From contig NZ_CP121650.1 of assembly GCF_029714405.1 (NCBI RefSeq), positions 5,089,001-5,153,000 of the forward strand: a stretch of 64,000 nucleotides of DNA, in the 5' to 3' direction. The notes below the pieces were generated by a model. The model was not told the DNA's origin and made no database searches. It saw nothing but the letters and a program-made list of their open reading frames with translations. Below, in pieces: positions 1 through 7,323 of the stretch (position 1 is its first letter; every line of letters begins with the position of its first letter). The position numbers and the translations under genes were made by a program. This DNA comes from Bradyrhizobium sp. CB82. GTDB taxonomy: Bacteria > Pseudomonadota > Alphaproteobacteria > Rhizobiales > Xanthobacteraceae.

Positions 1-170
1 CCGCGCATATACCTCTGGGCGAGTCGCAACCTCCTGATCGGATGATCAGAACAGGATGAGCCTTCTCGTTCTCGCGACGCGCTTGCTGAATGCCGCCGTG
101 GAATCTGCAGCTCTTGGCCCCCGCTCCGATGAAGAAGAGGTCTCGCCGGATCAGGCGCGAGCAGCGCGCC
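1..170. other. Left edge, no gene assigned
   Basis: Open frames cross this stretch on the plus strand, but none has a convincing ribosome binding site or recognisable product, and they run antisense into the lipoprotein gene that follows. I assign nothing here. Confidence 0.3.
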
Positions 171-383
171 TCACCGGGCTCCCTTCAGCGTGCAGGAGGT
201 GGTGCATGTCACCGTCGTGCCGCGATCGCAGGACTTGCAGGCGGCGACGCACTGATTCATGTCCCTGGCATTGTAAGAGCTGTAGTTGCGCAGCGGGCAA
301 ACGGCAGTCGAACCGGTGACGTCCTGCTCCGGCTCGCAAGCCGCCGTCATGAGTGAAAGCAAGATGACCACAAGAGCCCGCAT
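171..383 (-). CDS. Small predicted lipoprotein, 70 aa
   Basis: The protein starts MRALVVILLSLMTAACEPE, a short type II signal peptide with the lipobox LMTAAC, so it is probably lipidated at the cysteine and anchored in the envelope. The mature part carries several further cysteines (NQCVAACKSC, TCTTSC), which suggests disulphides after export. An in-frame upstream start exists, but only the internal ATG puts the signal peptide at the N-terminus. Function is unknown. The lipoprotein call is inferred from the lipobox alone. Confidence 0.6.
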   Translation of the reverse strand: MRALVVILLSLMTAACEPEQDVTGSTAVCPLRNYSSYNARDMNQCVAACKSCDRGTTVTCTTSCTLKGAR

Positions 384-530
384 GGGATGACCTGCAAAGC
401 GACAGTTCCTGGAGCCGTTGCATGGCAACAGTCTCCAGCATTCCCACCTGTGAGGAAATCGCGGCACACGATCCGCCCTCACATCCCAAGAGGATGCGCG
501 CCAAGTGTTAAGAACGGCTTTCGTCCGGCG

Positions 531-707
531 TCACGCCGCGGCTTTGGGCGAAATCGCCCGCCGCGCGTCGGCCGCAAGCTCGTAATAATGCTCCGCGAGC
601 TTGAGGTAGAACTCCCGCTTTGCACTGTCGGTCGCGAGCTTGGCGATCAGCTCGCACTCGGCGGTGAGCGTCTCAAACCGTTCCAGCCTGTCCTGAAGTT
701 CCGTCAT
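531..707 (-). CDS. Small hypothetical protein, 58 aa
   Basis: This short frame starts with ATG (MTELQDRLERFETLTAECEL) and ends SPKAAA. It has no signal peptide and no membrane segment. The composition is strongly helix-forming and amphipathic, with many Leu, Glu, Arg and Ala and a YLKLAEHYYELAADARRA segment typical of a short helical hairpin. Similar tiny helical proteins are frequent in bradyrhizobia, but I know no function. Codon choice is high-GC at third positions, like the neighbouring genes, which supports real coding. Confidence 0.5.
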   Translation of the reverse strand: MTELQDRLERFETLTAECELIAKLATDSAKREFYLKLAEHYYELAADARRAISPKAAA

Positions 708-898
708 CGGCGTGTCCCCATAAAACGCCTTCGAAGCGCCGCGAGCGTATGCCCGCGAAATAGGTCACGGCCAACATCGTTATCTGACTGAATCAATTTT
801 TTGCCCGATGGCGGCGCCGCCAACGACGGGTTTTCGGCATCCCGGGAATCCTGATGCACCGCACGGCACGACAGGGTTGGCGACCGAAGGACGCGGCC

Positions 899-1090
899 TT
901 ACGCGCGGATCCCCTTCGTCGAGGGCTGGATCGTCAAACGGTAGGCGACGAAGGCGAGACCATTGAACTTCTCCACGAGCTCGTCACAGGCCGGACAGCG
1001 GTACTCCCCGGTCGTGGGCGGCTCCGTCGCCAGCTCAATCCGCCGAAAGCCCGCCTTGCAATGCGGACAGGTCACATCGCCCTTCTTCAT
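899..1090 (-). CDS. Small zinc-ribbon protein, 63 aa
   Basis: Two CX2C knuckles are visible, CPHC near residue 8 and CPAC near residue 32, separated by about 20 residues. This is the arrangement of a small zinc ribbon. There is no signal peptide, so it is probably cytoplasmic. Such proteins can bind nucleic acid or act as accessory zinc sites, and the sequence does not tell which. It lies just downstream of the cyclase gene on the same strand, about 90 nt away, and could be cotranscribed with it. Confidence 0.6.
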   Translation of the reverse strand: MKKGDVTCPHCKAGFRRIELATEPPTTGEYRCPACDELVEKFNGLAFVAYRLTIQPSTKGIRA

Positions 1091-1180
1091 GGATCACCCC
1101 GCAAAATCACGGGTCTATTCAAAGCGCAGCTTGAGGCGGAACTTGGACCGGCTCAACTCGCTCGGAGCAGCGCGTCTGGA

Positions 1181-2917
1181 TCATTTATGCTCCATCCGCC
1201 AGGCGCCATCCCAATCCGCGGCAGGCGGATCGGCCTGGAGCCGGTCAACGCGGGTGAGCAGTGTGCGGGACGGACCATCGCCGGGAGCGCTCTCCAGCGC
1301 CGCGTTGAAGGCGTTCCGCGCCTCGTTCCAGCGGCCAGCGCGATACGCCGCAAGCCCTTCGGCATAGTGCGCCCGCAGGCTGATCTGCTCCTGTGGGAGT
1401 ACGCCGGCCTTGCCCATCACCTCGTACACGGGCTGCGGCAGGCTCTGGCCGGCGACCGCAAGGCGGTCAATCTCGCGCAGTTCGAGGCTCGCGCCGAGCG
1501 CAGCCGCAGTCGCCTCCGAGATCAGGATGCGGGTGCCGTAGAATTTGTTCGCTGCCTCCAGCCGCGAGGCGAGGTTCACCGCATCACCCATCACGGTGAA
1601 GCTCATCATGAGTTCCGAGCCGATGCTGCCGGTCAGAACCTCACCGGTGGCGATCCCGATCCGCAGGTCGCAAGGAGCGGGCATGGCGCGGATGCCGAGG
1701 AGATCGGGGAGCTGGCTCTGGAGCGCCGGCACCTGTTCGACCATGTCCAGCGCGGCATGGCAGGCGAGCTGCGCCTGCTCGGCCTCCTCGATGAAAGGCG
1801 GCCCCCAATAGGACATGATGGCGTCGCCGATATATTTGTCGATGACGCCGCGGTTGGCCCGAATGGGCTCCGACATGACCGTGAAATAGTGGTTCATGAC
1901 CTTGACGAGACCGCGCGGGGTCATGCCCTCGCTCATCGAGGTGAAGCCGCTCATGTCGCAGAACATGATGGTCATCACGCGCCGCTGGCCGTCGACGGCG
2001 ACCTCCGGCCGGTCGATCAGACCCTGCACCACCTTCGGATCGATGTAACGGCCAAAGGTCTCGCGGATGCGCTCGTTGCGGCGCAGCTGCTCGATCATGC
2101 GGTTGAAGGCGGCGGCAAGCTCGCCGATCTCGTCCTGCGTCGAGACGCTGATCGTATGATCGAAGCGGCCCGCCTCGACCTCGCGCGTGCCTGCGAGCAA
2201 CAGCCGCACCGGGCGCGTTATGCCGCTCGAGACCAGGAGCGCAAAGGCAAGCCCGACGACCGCCGCCAGCGCAGTCACGACGCCCGAGATCACGATCGCC
2301 TGCCGCTGGTGACGAATCACCTGCGCCGTGCTCGCGAACACCTGCGCCAGCATGTCGGCGCGGATCGTGTCAATCCGCTGGTTGAAGACGTCGCGCAGCG
2401 CATCGACCTGGGTCAGCGTGTCGCGCGCCGCGACGAAATCCTTGGCATCAAGCTGCTTGAGCAGCCTTGCGTCCGCCTCCGAGAGCTCCCGACGCAGTTC
2501 CGTGACCGCGCTGTCGATCCTGGCGTCGATCCGGCCTAGCGCCGCGTTGTCGGACGGCGTGCTCTCGTCCGCGATGATCGCATTGATCAATTGTCGCGCG
2601 GCTCCGGCTTCCCGCACGATCAGCGGGTCGGTGTCCCTGTAGTCTCGCAGGCGGGCTGCATAGCCCTCCTCGTCCGGCGGCGTCTGCATCTTGGCGATCA
2701 CCATGCGCCGCAGCGCGAGCGCCCGCTCCAGCGAGTGGACATTGGCGCGCGCCAGACTGCCATAGGCAGGGATATACCGGTTGGTCAGCTCATCGAGGAG
2801 ATTGCCGACCCGGCTCGACATCACCATCGACAGGATCGAGGTGATCACCATCAGCACGATCAGGCCCAGGGCGATGCCGACGATCTTGCGCCTGATCGAT
2901 TGGTTGAAAACAGGCAT
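1181..2917 (-). CDS. Membrane adenylate/guanylate cyclase with HAMP domain, 578 aa
   Basis: A class III nucleotide cyclase making cAMP or cGMP. The N-terminus has a transmembrane helix (IVGIALGLIVLMVITSIL), then a helical extracytoplasmic sensor of about 170 residues, a second membrane helix and a HAMP linker. The cyclase domain follows, with metal-binding Asp321 in FCDMSGF and Asp365 in YIGDAIMSYWG, and the catalytic motif VMGDAVNLASRLEA. The last 90 residues look TPR-like (AEGLAAYRAGRWNEARNAF). An in-frame TTG 15 nt upstream would add five residues. I chose the ATG, although neither start has a strong ribosome binding site. Substrate preference cannot be read with certainty. Confidence 0.88.
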   Translation of the reverse strand: MPVFNQSIRRKIVGIALGLIVLMVITSILSMVMSSRVGNLLDELTNRYIPAYGSLARANVHSLERALALRRMVIAKMQTPPDEEGYAARLRDYRDTDPLIVREAGAARQLINAIIADESTPSDNAALGRIDARIDSAVTELRRELSEADARLLKQLDAKDFVAARDTLTQVDALRDVFNQRIDTIRADMLAQVFASTAQVIRHQRQAIVISGVVTALAAVVGLAFALLVSSGITRPVRLLLAGTREVEAGRFDHTISVSTQDEIGELAAAFNRMIEQLRRNERIRETFGRYIDPKVVQGLIDRPEVAVDGQRRVMTIMFCDMSGFTSMSEGMTPRGLVKVMNHYFTVMSEPIRANRGVIDKYIGDAIMSYWGPPFIEEAEQAQLACHAALDMVEQVPALQSQLPDLLGIRAMPAPCDLRIGIATGEVLTGSIGSELMMSFTVMGDAVNLASRLEAANKFYGTRILISEATAAALGASLELREIDRLAVAGQSLPQPVYEVMGKAGVLPQEQISLRAHYAEGLAAYRAGRWNEARNAFNAALESAPGDGPSRTLLTRVDRLQADPPAADWDGAWRMEHK

Positions 2918-3270
2918 GGCGAGCTTGCGCAATTTGGACTGAGGAACTCTTTTGACCTCAATACACTGGAACCGTTACCTGAAACACGCGCAATCTGGCC
3001 TGAAAGGCTGCTTCGCAGGGGGTTTTTCGCGGCAGTCGCCCGGCGCTACCGACGAAGGTTAACGCGCATTTACGATTTTACGGAGCGTCCGCCGTCATAC
3101 GGAGCGTGAGTTGCAAAAGCCTTCTGGTTCGATTTCGGCGGCATTTTTGCCGCAATGTTGCCGGAGCGTGACATCGATCAAACGGGGCCATGTTATCGTT
3201 TGAGTCGCTCAAGCCCGCATCACGTCGCGGATCTTGGTTTGTGCTGATGGTTTCGCAGGGGGACCATGGA

Positions 3271-5472
3271 ATGAACCAGTGCCTACGCTCGCTTGCGTGT
3301 TTCCTCACTATGGCTGTACTCGCGCTCGTCACGACGGAGGCGGCGGCGAAAGGCCATCACAAGCAATCCGGTCCGAAAAAGACGCATGAAGCGAAGGCCG
3401 GCAAGCAGCGCAGCGCTGCGGCCGCCGGCAAGCACCGCCACAGCAAGCATGCCGAAGCGAACCGGAAATCGAAGGCCCAGGACGAGGAGCCGTCGGAGAA
3501 GCCCTCGAGGCCGCCGCTGACCGGCGACCTCGCCGCGCTGAAGGACGCGATCGATCTGGCGCGCAAGGCCAAGACTGATGACGCCACCGCGGCCAGGAAC
3601 CGGATCGCCGATCCCGCCGGGCAAAAGCTCGCCGAATGGTTCATTCTGCGGCATGCCGAGACGACCGCCGACTTCAACCATTACGCGGCGTTCATTGCCG
3701 CCAATCCGGACTGGCCGAGCATCGCGCAGTTCCGCCGCCGCGCCGAGGCGCGGCTCTGGCAGGAGAAGAGCGATGCGGCCACCGTGCACAAGTTCACCGC
3801 CGACCGGCCGCAAAGCGCCAAGGGTAAGTTCGCGCTCGCGCGCGTACTGCTGGCCGAGGGCAATCGCGAAGGGGCCGCAAGGCTCGTGCGTGATGCCTGG
3901 CGCGCGGAGGAATTGTCCGAGCGCACCGAGAGCGACGCTTACGAGACGTTCCGCGATCTTTTGACCGCGGATGATCATCGCGCCCGCATGGACAAGCGGC
4001 TCGGCGCCAAGGACTACGGCGCGGCGCGCCGCGCCGCAAAGCGTCTTGGCAGCGACGAGCTTGCGATCGTGAAGGCCTGCGCCGCGGTTAGCGGTAAGGA
4101 GAACAAGGCCAAGGATTATCTGGAGGACGTGCCGGCGGATGCGCGTCACGATCTCGGCTACACGCTGTGTCGCGTGCAATGGCACCTCCTGAAAGACCGC
4201 ATCGACGATGCGGCGCAGGTCGTCCTCGCGGCCTCTCCCGACACCATGGCGCTCCAGGACACCGATGCCTGGTGGCGCGAGCGCCGGCTGCTGGCGCGCA
4301 AGCTGCTCGACCAGGGCAAGTTCAGGACGGCTTACGACGTGGTGCGGACAGCGGCCGTGCCGGCAATGGAGGTCTACCGCGTCGACTACCACTTCATGTG
4401 CGGCTGGATTGCGCTGCGCTATCTCGACGATCCCAAGACGGCGCTGATGCATTTTGCCGCGATCGACGAAGGCTCCGCCAATCCCATCGCGCTGTCGCGG
4501 GGGCACTACTGGCGCGGCCGTACGGCGGAAGTGCTGGGAGCGACCGCCGACGCGCTTCGAAGCTACCAGGCCGCCGCCCGCTATTCGACCGCCTATTACG
4601 GCCAGCTCGCACGCGCGAGGCTCGGCCTCGAGCACATCGATCTGCGCGCGCCCTCATCCGTGCTCGCCTCCGATGCGGCCCGGCCTTCGGACGAGCGTGT
4701 GCGCGCGGCCGACATGCTCTACGAGGTCGGCGAGCGCGACGTCGCGTTCTCCTTCGTCGCCGATTTCGCCGGAGAGAGCACCGACGTTGCCGCGCTCGAG
4801 GCGCTCGGTGAGCTCACGGGCCGGCGCAACGACGCGCACGCAATGCTGGAGATCGGCAAGCTGGCGCTCGCCCGCGGACTCGCGCTCGACCACTACGCCT
4901 TCCCGATCATCGGCATTCCCCCGCTCAAGCAGGTCGCGCCCGAGATCGAGACGAGCGTGATCTATTCGGTGGCGCGGACCGAAAGCGCGTTCGACCAGCG
5001 CGACAAGTCGCCGGCCAATGCGGTCGGGCTGATGCAGGTCACGCCGGAGGCCGGGCGCGACACCGCAAAGCGGTTCGGCGTCACCTACGACTGGGACCGC
5101 ATGGTGTCCGATCCCGTCTACAACACCCAGATGGGCGCGGCCGAACTCAGTGCGCTGCTGTCGGAATATCGCGGCAACCAGATCATGACCTTCGCCGGCT
5201 ACAACGCCGGTCGTGGCCGGGTCAGGGACTGGGTGCAGGCGCACGGCGATCCGCGCGACCCCAAGATCGATCCGGTCGACTGGGTCGAGCGCATTCCGCT
5301 GTCGGAGACGCGCAACTACGTCCAGCGGGTGATGGAGAACGTGCTGGTCTACCGCGCGCGGTTCGAGGAGTCCGGCGCGGTCGCGGCAAAATCCGACCAG
5401 CGCATCGTGACGCAGGAGGTCCGCGCAAAGCCCGCAGCGGCGACGCCTGCGAGCTTCACGGGCGCGGACTGA
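3271..5472 (+). CDS. Soluble lytic murein transglycosylase, 733 aa
   Basis: A periplasmic enzyme cleaving the MurNAc-GlcNAc bond of peptidoglycan with formation of 1,6-anhydro ends. It begins with a Sec signal peptide (MNQCLRSLACFLTMAVLALV, cleavage after EAAA) and a basic His/Lys-rich linker. A long alpha-superhelical Slt70-like region follows. The C-terminal SLT domain carries catalytic Glu571 in VARTESAFD, then NAVGLMQVTP and FAGYNAGRGRV. The start is the ATG preceded by a GGGGGA ribosome binding site; a longer frame opens upstream but would bury the signal peptide. Length fits the Slt70 class. Confidence 0.92.
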   Translation: MNQCLRSLACFLTMAVLALVTTEAAAKGHHKQSGPKKTHEAKAGKQRSAAAAGKHRHSKHAEANRKSKAQDEEPSEKPSRPPLTGDLAALKDAIDLARKAKTDDATAARNRIADPAGQKLAEWFILRHAETTADFNHYAAFIAANPDWPSIAQFRRRAEARLWQEKSDAATVHKFTADRPQSAKGKFALARVLLAEGNREGAARLVRDAWRAEELSERTESDAYETFRDLLTADDHRARMDKRLGAKDYGAARRAAKRLGSDELAIVKACAAVSGKENKAKDYLEDVPADARHDLGYTLCRVQWHLLKDRIDDAAQVVLAASPDTMALQDTDAWWRERRLLARKLLDQGKFRTAYDVVRTAAVPAMEVYRVDYHFMCGWIALRYLDDPKTALMHFAAIDEGSANPIALSRGHYWRGRTAEVLGATADALRSYQAAARYSTAYYGQLARARLGLEHIDLRAPSSVLASDAARPSDERVRAADMLYEVGERDVAFSFVADFAGESTDVAALEALGELTGRRNDAHAMLEIGKLALARGLALDHYAFPIIGIPPLKQVAPEIETSVIYSVARTESAFDQRDKSPANAVGLMQVTPEAGRDTAKRFGVTYDWDRMVSDPVYNTQMGAAELSALLSEYRGNQIMTFAGYNAGRGRVRDWVQAHGDPRDPKIDPVDWVERIPLSETRNYVQRVMENVLVYRARFEESGAVAAKSDQRIVTQEVRAKPAAATPASFTGAD

Positions 5473-5485
5473 TCCGTATTGATTC

Positions 5486-5521
5486 GCTGATTGATCAGCT
5501 GATTGACCAGCTGATTGATTC
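5486..5521. repeat. Three tandem 12-bp units
   Basis: Three consecutive 12-bp units of the form GCTGATTGAYYM follow the lytic transglycosylase stop codon by 13 bp. Each unit contains TGAT/ATCA half-sites, so short hairpins can form. It may act as a transcript end or simply be slippage-prone DNA. Confidence 0.6.
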
Positions 5522-5529
5522 TTGGGGCC

Positions 5530-5606
5530 GTGGGTGGATTAGCGAAGCGTAACTCACCACGATGTGGAGGGGGCGTGGTTGGTTACGCCATCTGCTAACC
5601 CACCCT
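5530..5606. repeat. Imperfect inverted repeat, dispersed-element type
   Basis: The left arm (GGGTGGATTAGC...GCGTAAC) is mirrored by the right arm (GTTACGCCATCTGCTAACCCACCC on the plus strand), with about 20 bp between. A hairpin is possible on either strand. The arm sequence resembles an extragenic palindrome I associate with Bradyrhizobium genomes; that assignment is from memory. Confidence 0.5.
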
Positions 5607-5674
5607 CGCTGGTCGACGCCTCCGGGGCTGGACGAGGCGTCTCTCAGGTCTGGTGACTGCGGCCCCACGCGGGC

Positions 5675-6052
5675 TCAATTGCGTGGCTCGCTATCACCTC
5701 CTTCCATCGCCATCAGGTCGTGAGCGCCCAAACATGCGTCGGTCAATGCTCGCGAGAAGGTCCACATCTGTATCGTAGAGCTCCAGCACGACACCGCACC
5801 CAAGACTGCGAGGACTTCGATGGCGCGGCTGGCGATGGTCGCGATGTTCTCGGTGGCCCGCGTCCCGGTGAGGCCGGGCATCGACCAATCCAACATCAGT
5901 ATCGCGAGCTCGTTTCGGTGGTAGCAATCATGGTTACAGTACCGGCGCTGCGTCCGCGCATGCCGGATATAGCCGGACTGGAGCGGCTGCGAGCAGGTGC
6001 TACACGCGGCCTCGCGCGACGGCGGCTCGTGATTGACCACCACGAACTTCAT
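5675..6052 (-). CDS. Small CX2C-X18-CX3C protein with extended C-terminus, 125 aa
   Basis: The N-terminal 50 residues carry CSTC, 18 residues, then CNHDC, the spacing of a TRASH-like or treble-clef zinc finger. The same pattern recurs in the two other small proteins of this cluster. The start ATG overlaps the stop of the preceding gene as ATGA, so translation is probably coupled. Unlike its paralogues it continues for about 75 residues beyond the finger. That tail contains LMLDWSMPGLTG, identical in form to the phospho-acceptor motif of a response-regulator receiver, followed by sequence that matches no fold I recognise. The tail may be a degraded fusion. Function unknown. Confidence 0.55.
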   Translation of the reverse strand: MKFVVVNHEPPSREAACSTCSQPLQSGYIRHARTQRRYCNHDCYHRNELAILMLDWSMPGLTGTRATENIATIASRAIEVLAVLGAVSCWSSTIQMWTFSRALTDACLGAHDLMAMEGGDSEPRN

Positions 6053-6243
6053 GACGCCGCCCTCGCGGGCTCCTGCCGCTCCGTCACGGTCTCCCGAAAC
6101 AGCGCATAGCATTCATAGTCGCAATAGGGCAGATTCGTCCCGATCTCGCGCAGATAGCTGCCGCCGATGCGCTCGCAGCACTGCAAGCACCAGGTTTGCC
6201 GGAACGGAGTCCTGTCGTTCACCAAAACGAAGGCGAAGCTCAT
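6049..6243 (-). CDS. Small CX2C-X18-CX3C putative zinc-finger protein, 64 aa
   Basis: The protein starts MSFAFVLVNDRTPFRQTW and contains CLQC, then 18 residues, then CDYEC. This is a TRASH-like C-X2-C/C-X3-C pair expected to bind one zinc ion. There is no signal peptide. The start is supported by GGGAGG six bases upstream, and the ATG overlaps the stop of the exported protein before it (ATGA). Its own stop overlaps the next start in the same way. Such fingers are found in small DNA- or protein-binding modules and metal sensors. The role here is unknown. Confidence 0.7.
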   Translation of the reverse strand: MSFAFVLVNDRTPFRQTWCLQCCERIGGSYLREIGTNLPYCDYECYALFRETVTERQEPARAAS

Positions 6244-6635
6244 GTGGCACCTCCCAATGCGAAGCAGTAGACGGTATCCAACGGAGAAAGCGCGGGAGGC
6301 GGGGCGCAAAGATGATTGCGGCCATCGGGGTTGTCCCTGTTGCGCTCTACCTTCTGGGCTGGGACGAGGATGTATTTGCCGTCTTCCCTGCGCCGCGCAT
6401 AAAGCTTGCCGTCTTCGTACCTGATCTCGGTCGGGTAGCAGTCCGCGCTGTTGCAGCAGCTGAGCGCCGGGTTATCCGGCATGTGCCAGGTCGAATAGAA
6501 CTTTTCGTGCAGAGCCTGATCCTGAGGAGGATGCTGGCGATGGGCAGCACCTTGCCCAACCTCCTGTGCCCGGACCGCCGCAGTGAGGCCAAGGAGGAGA
6601 ACGCCCGATAAGAGGAGCTTGCACGATGGGTTCAA
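6240..6635 (-). CDS. Exported cysteine-containing hypothetical protein, 131 aa
   Basis: A Sec signal peptide is clear (KLLLSGVLLLGLTAAVRAQ), so the mature protein is periplasmic. The mature region has a CC pair and two more cysteines (ALSCCNSADCYP, NHLC), which could form disulphides or hold a metal. It uses a TTG start, supported by AGGAGG six bases upstream. It is second in a run of four same-strand small genes and is coupled to the next by an ATGA overlap. I recognise it as a type of conserved hypothetical of bradyrhizobia, with no assigned function. Confidence 0.75.
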   Translation of the reverse strand: MNPSCKLLLSGVLLLGLTAAVRAQEVGQGAAHRQHPPQDQALHEKFYSTWHMPDNPALSCCNSADCYPTEIRYEDGKLYARRREDGKYILVPAQKVERNRDNPDGRNHLCAPPPALSPLDTVYCFALGGAT

Positions 6636-6688
6636 ACGCAGCCTCCTGGATCAGAATTGCTGAACGGTCGGACCTCTCCGGCTGATCC

Positions 6689-6877
6689 TCACGCCACCTG
6701 AGCCCGAAACAGCCAACGGCGGTCGCGTTCGCTGCGCGCACGGAAACGATCGAGGCACTTCTTGGAACAGAGCGCGGTCCGCCACGAATAGTATCGGATC
6801 AGGCCAAACTGCCTGTTACAAACGGCACAGCTCTGGTCTGAAGGACGGCGCTCAGACTGTTCGGACTTATCGCACAT
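6689..6877 (-). CDS. Small CX2C-X16-CX3C putative zinc-finger protein, 62 aa
   Basis: The first gene of the small-protein run. CAVC, 16 residues, then CSKKC gives the same paired-cysteine layout as the two downstream paralogues. The C-terminus is strongly basic (RFRARSERDRRWLFRAQVA), which would suit nucleic-acid contact. A GAGGGAGAG ribosome binding site precedes the ATG. The gap to the exported-protein gene is 53 nt, so a single transcript is likely. Function unknown. Confidence 0.65.
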   Translation of the reverse strand: MCDKSEQSERRPSDQSCAVCNRQFGLIRYYSWRTALCSKKCLDRFRARSERDRRWLFRAQVA

Positions 6878-7323
6878 CGTTCTCTCCCTCGTTCCGTTGT
6901 CCGTTCTCTTCGTTCGAATTCACGTGCATGCCGGATCGTGGAAATCGCCGTTTCGCCGTCGCGGCACGCCCACAGATGAATTGCGGCGCTGGCGTCGTAA
7001 TGGTCGGCCATATCCTGCGGAACGTGCTGCGGAACGTAGTACGCTTGGGACCCGGTTCTTTCGCAATCGCCGCCACCGGCAGCACAATCGACCTTTCCCG
7101 ATCGGTCATAAGGCTAGTCCGTCAGCAACGACGCGCTCAATTGTACGGAAGTAAATGACCGACATGACTAGGGATGGGCGAGCTATACCTAGGTTTGTCC
7201 CGTAGTTGCCCGGGACCTTGGACGGGCACTTTCGCAACGAGACGGCGCAGGCTGCGCCTGTTGCACGGTGTCCGCGAACTCCTGGCCAGCATAGCCCGCG
7301 CTTGGTTTGCGGAGAGGAGCAGC
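6878..7323. other. Intergenic stretch, no gene assigned
   Basis: This 446-bp gap separates the divergent small-protein run and the sensor kinase. A minus-strand frame around 6880-7060 (MADHYDASAAIHLWACRDGE) has reasonable codon use, but no usable ribosome binding site, and it overlaps the start of the next gene. I leave it uncalled. The stretch should hold both promoters. Confidence 0.4.

Noticed and set aside
854..2539. 561-codon plus-strand open frame
   Set aside because: It is antisense to the cyclase gene. Its Arg/His/Gly-heavy composition is the usual shadow of a high-GC gene, with no recognisable domain.
6799..7011. Possible 70-aa gene starting MADHYDASAAIHLWACRDGE
   Set aside because: Codon use is plausible, but no ribosome binding site is present and it runs through the start of the next small gene in another frame.
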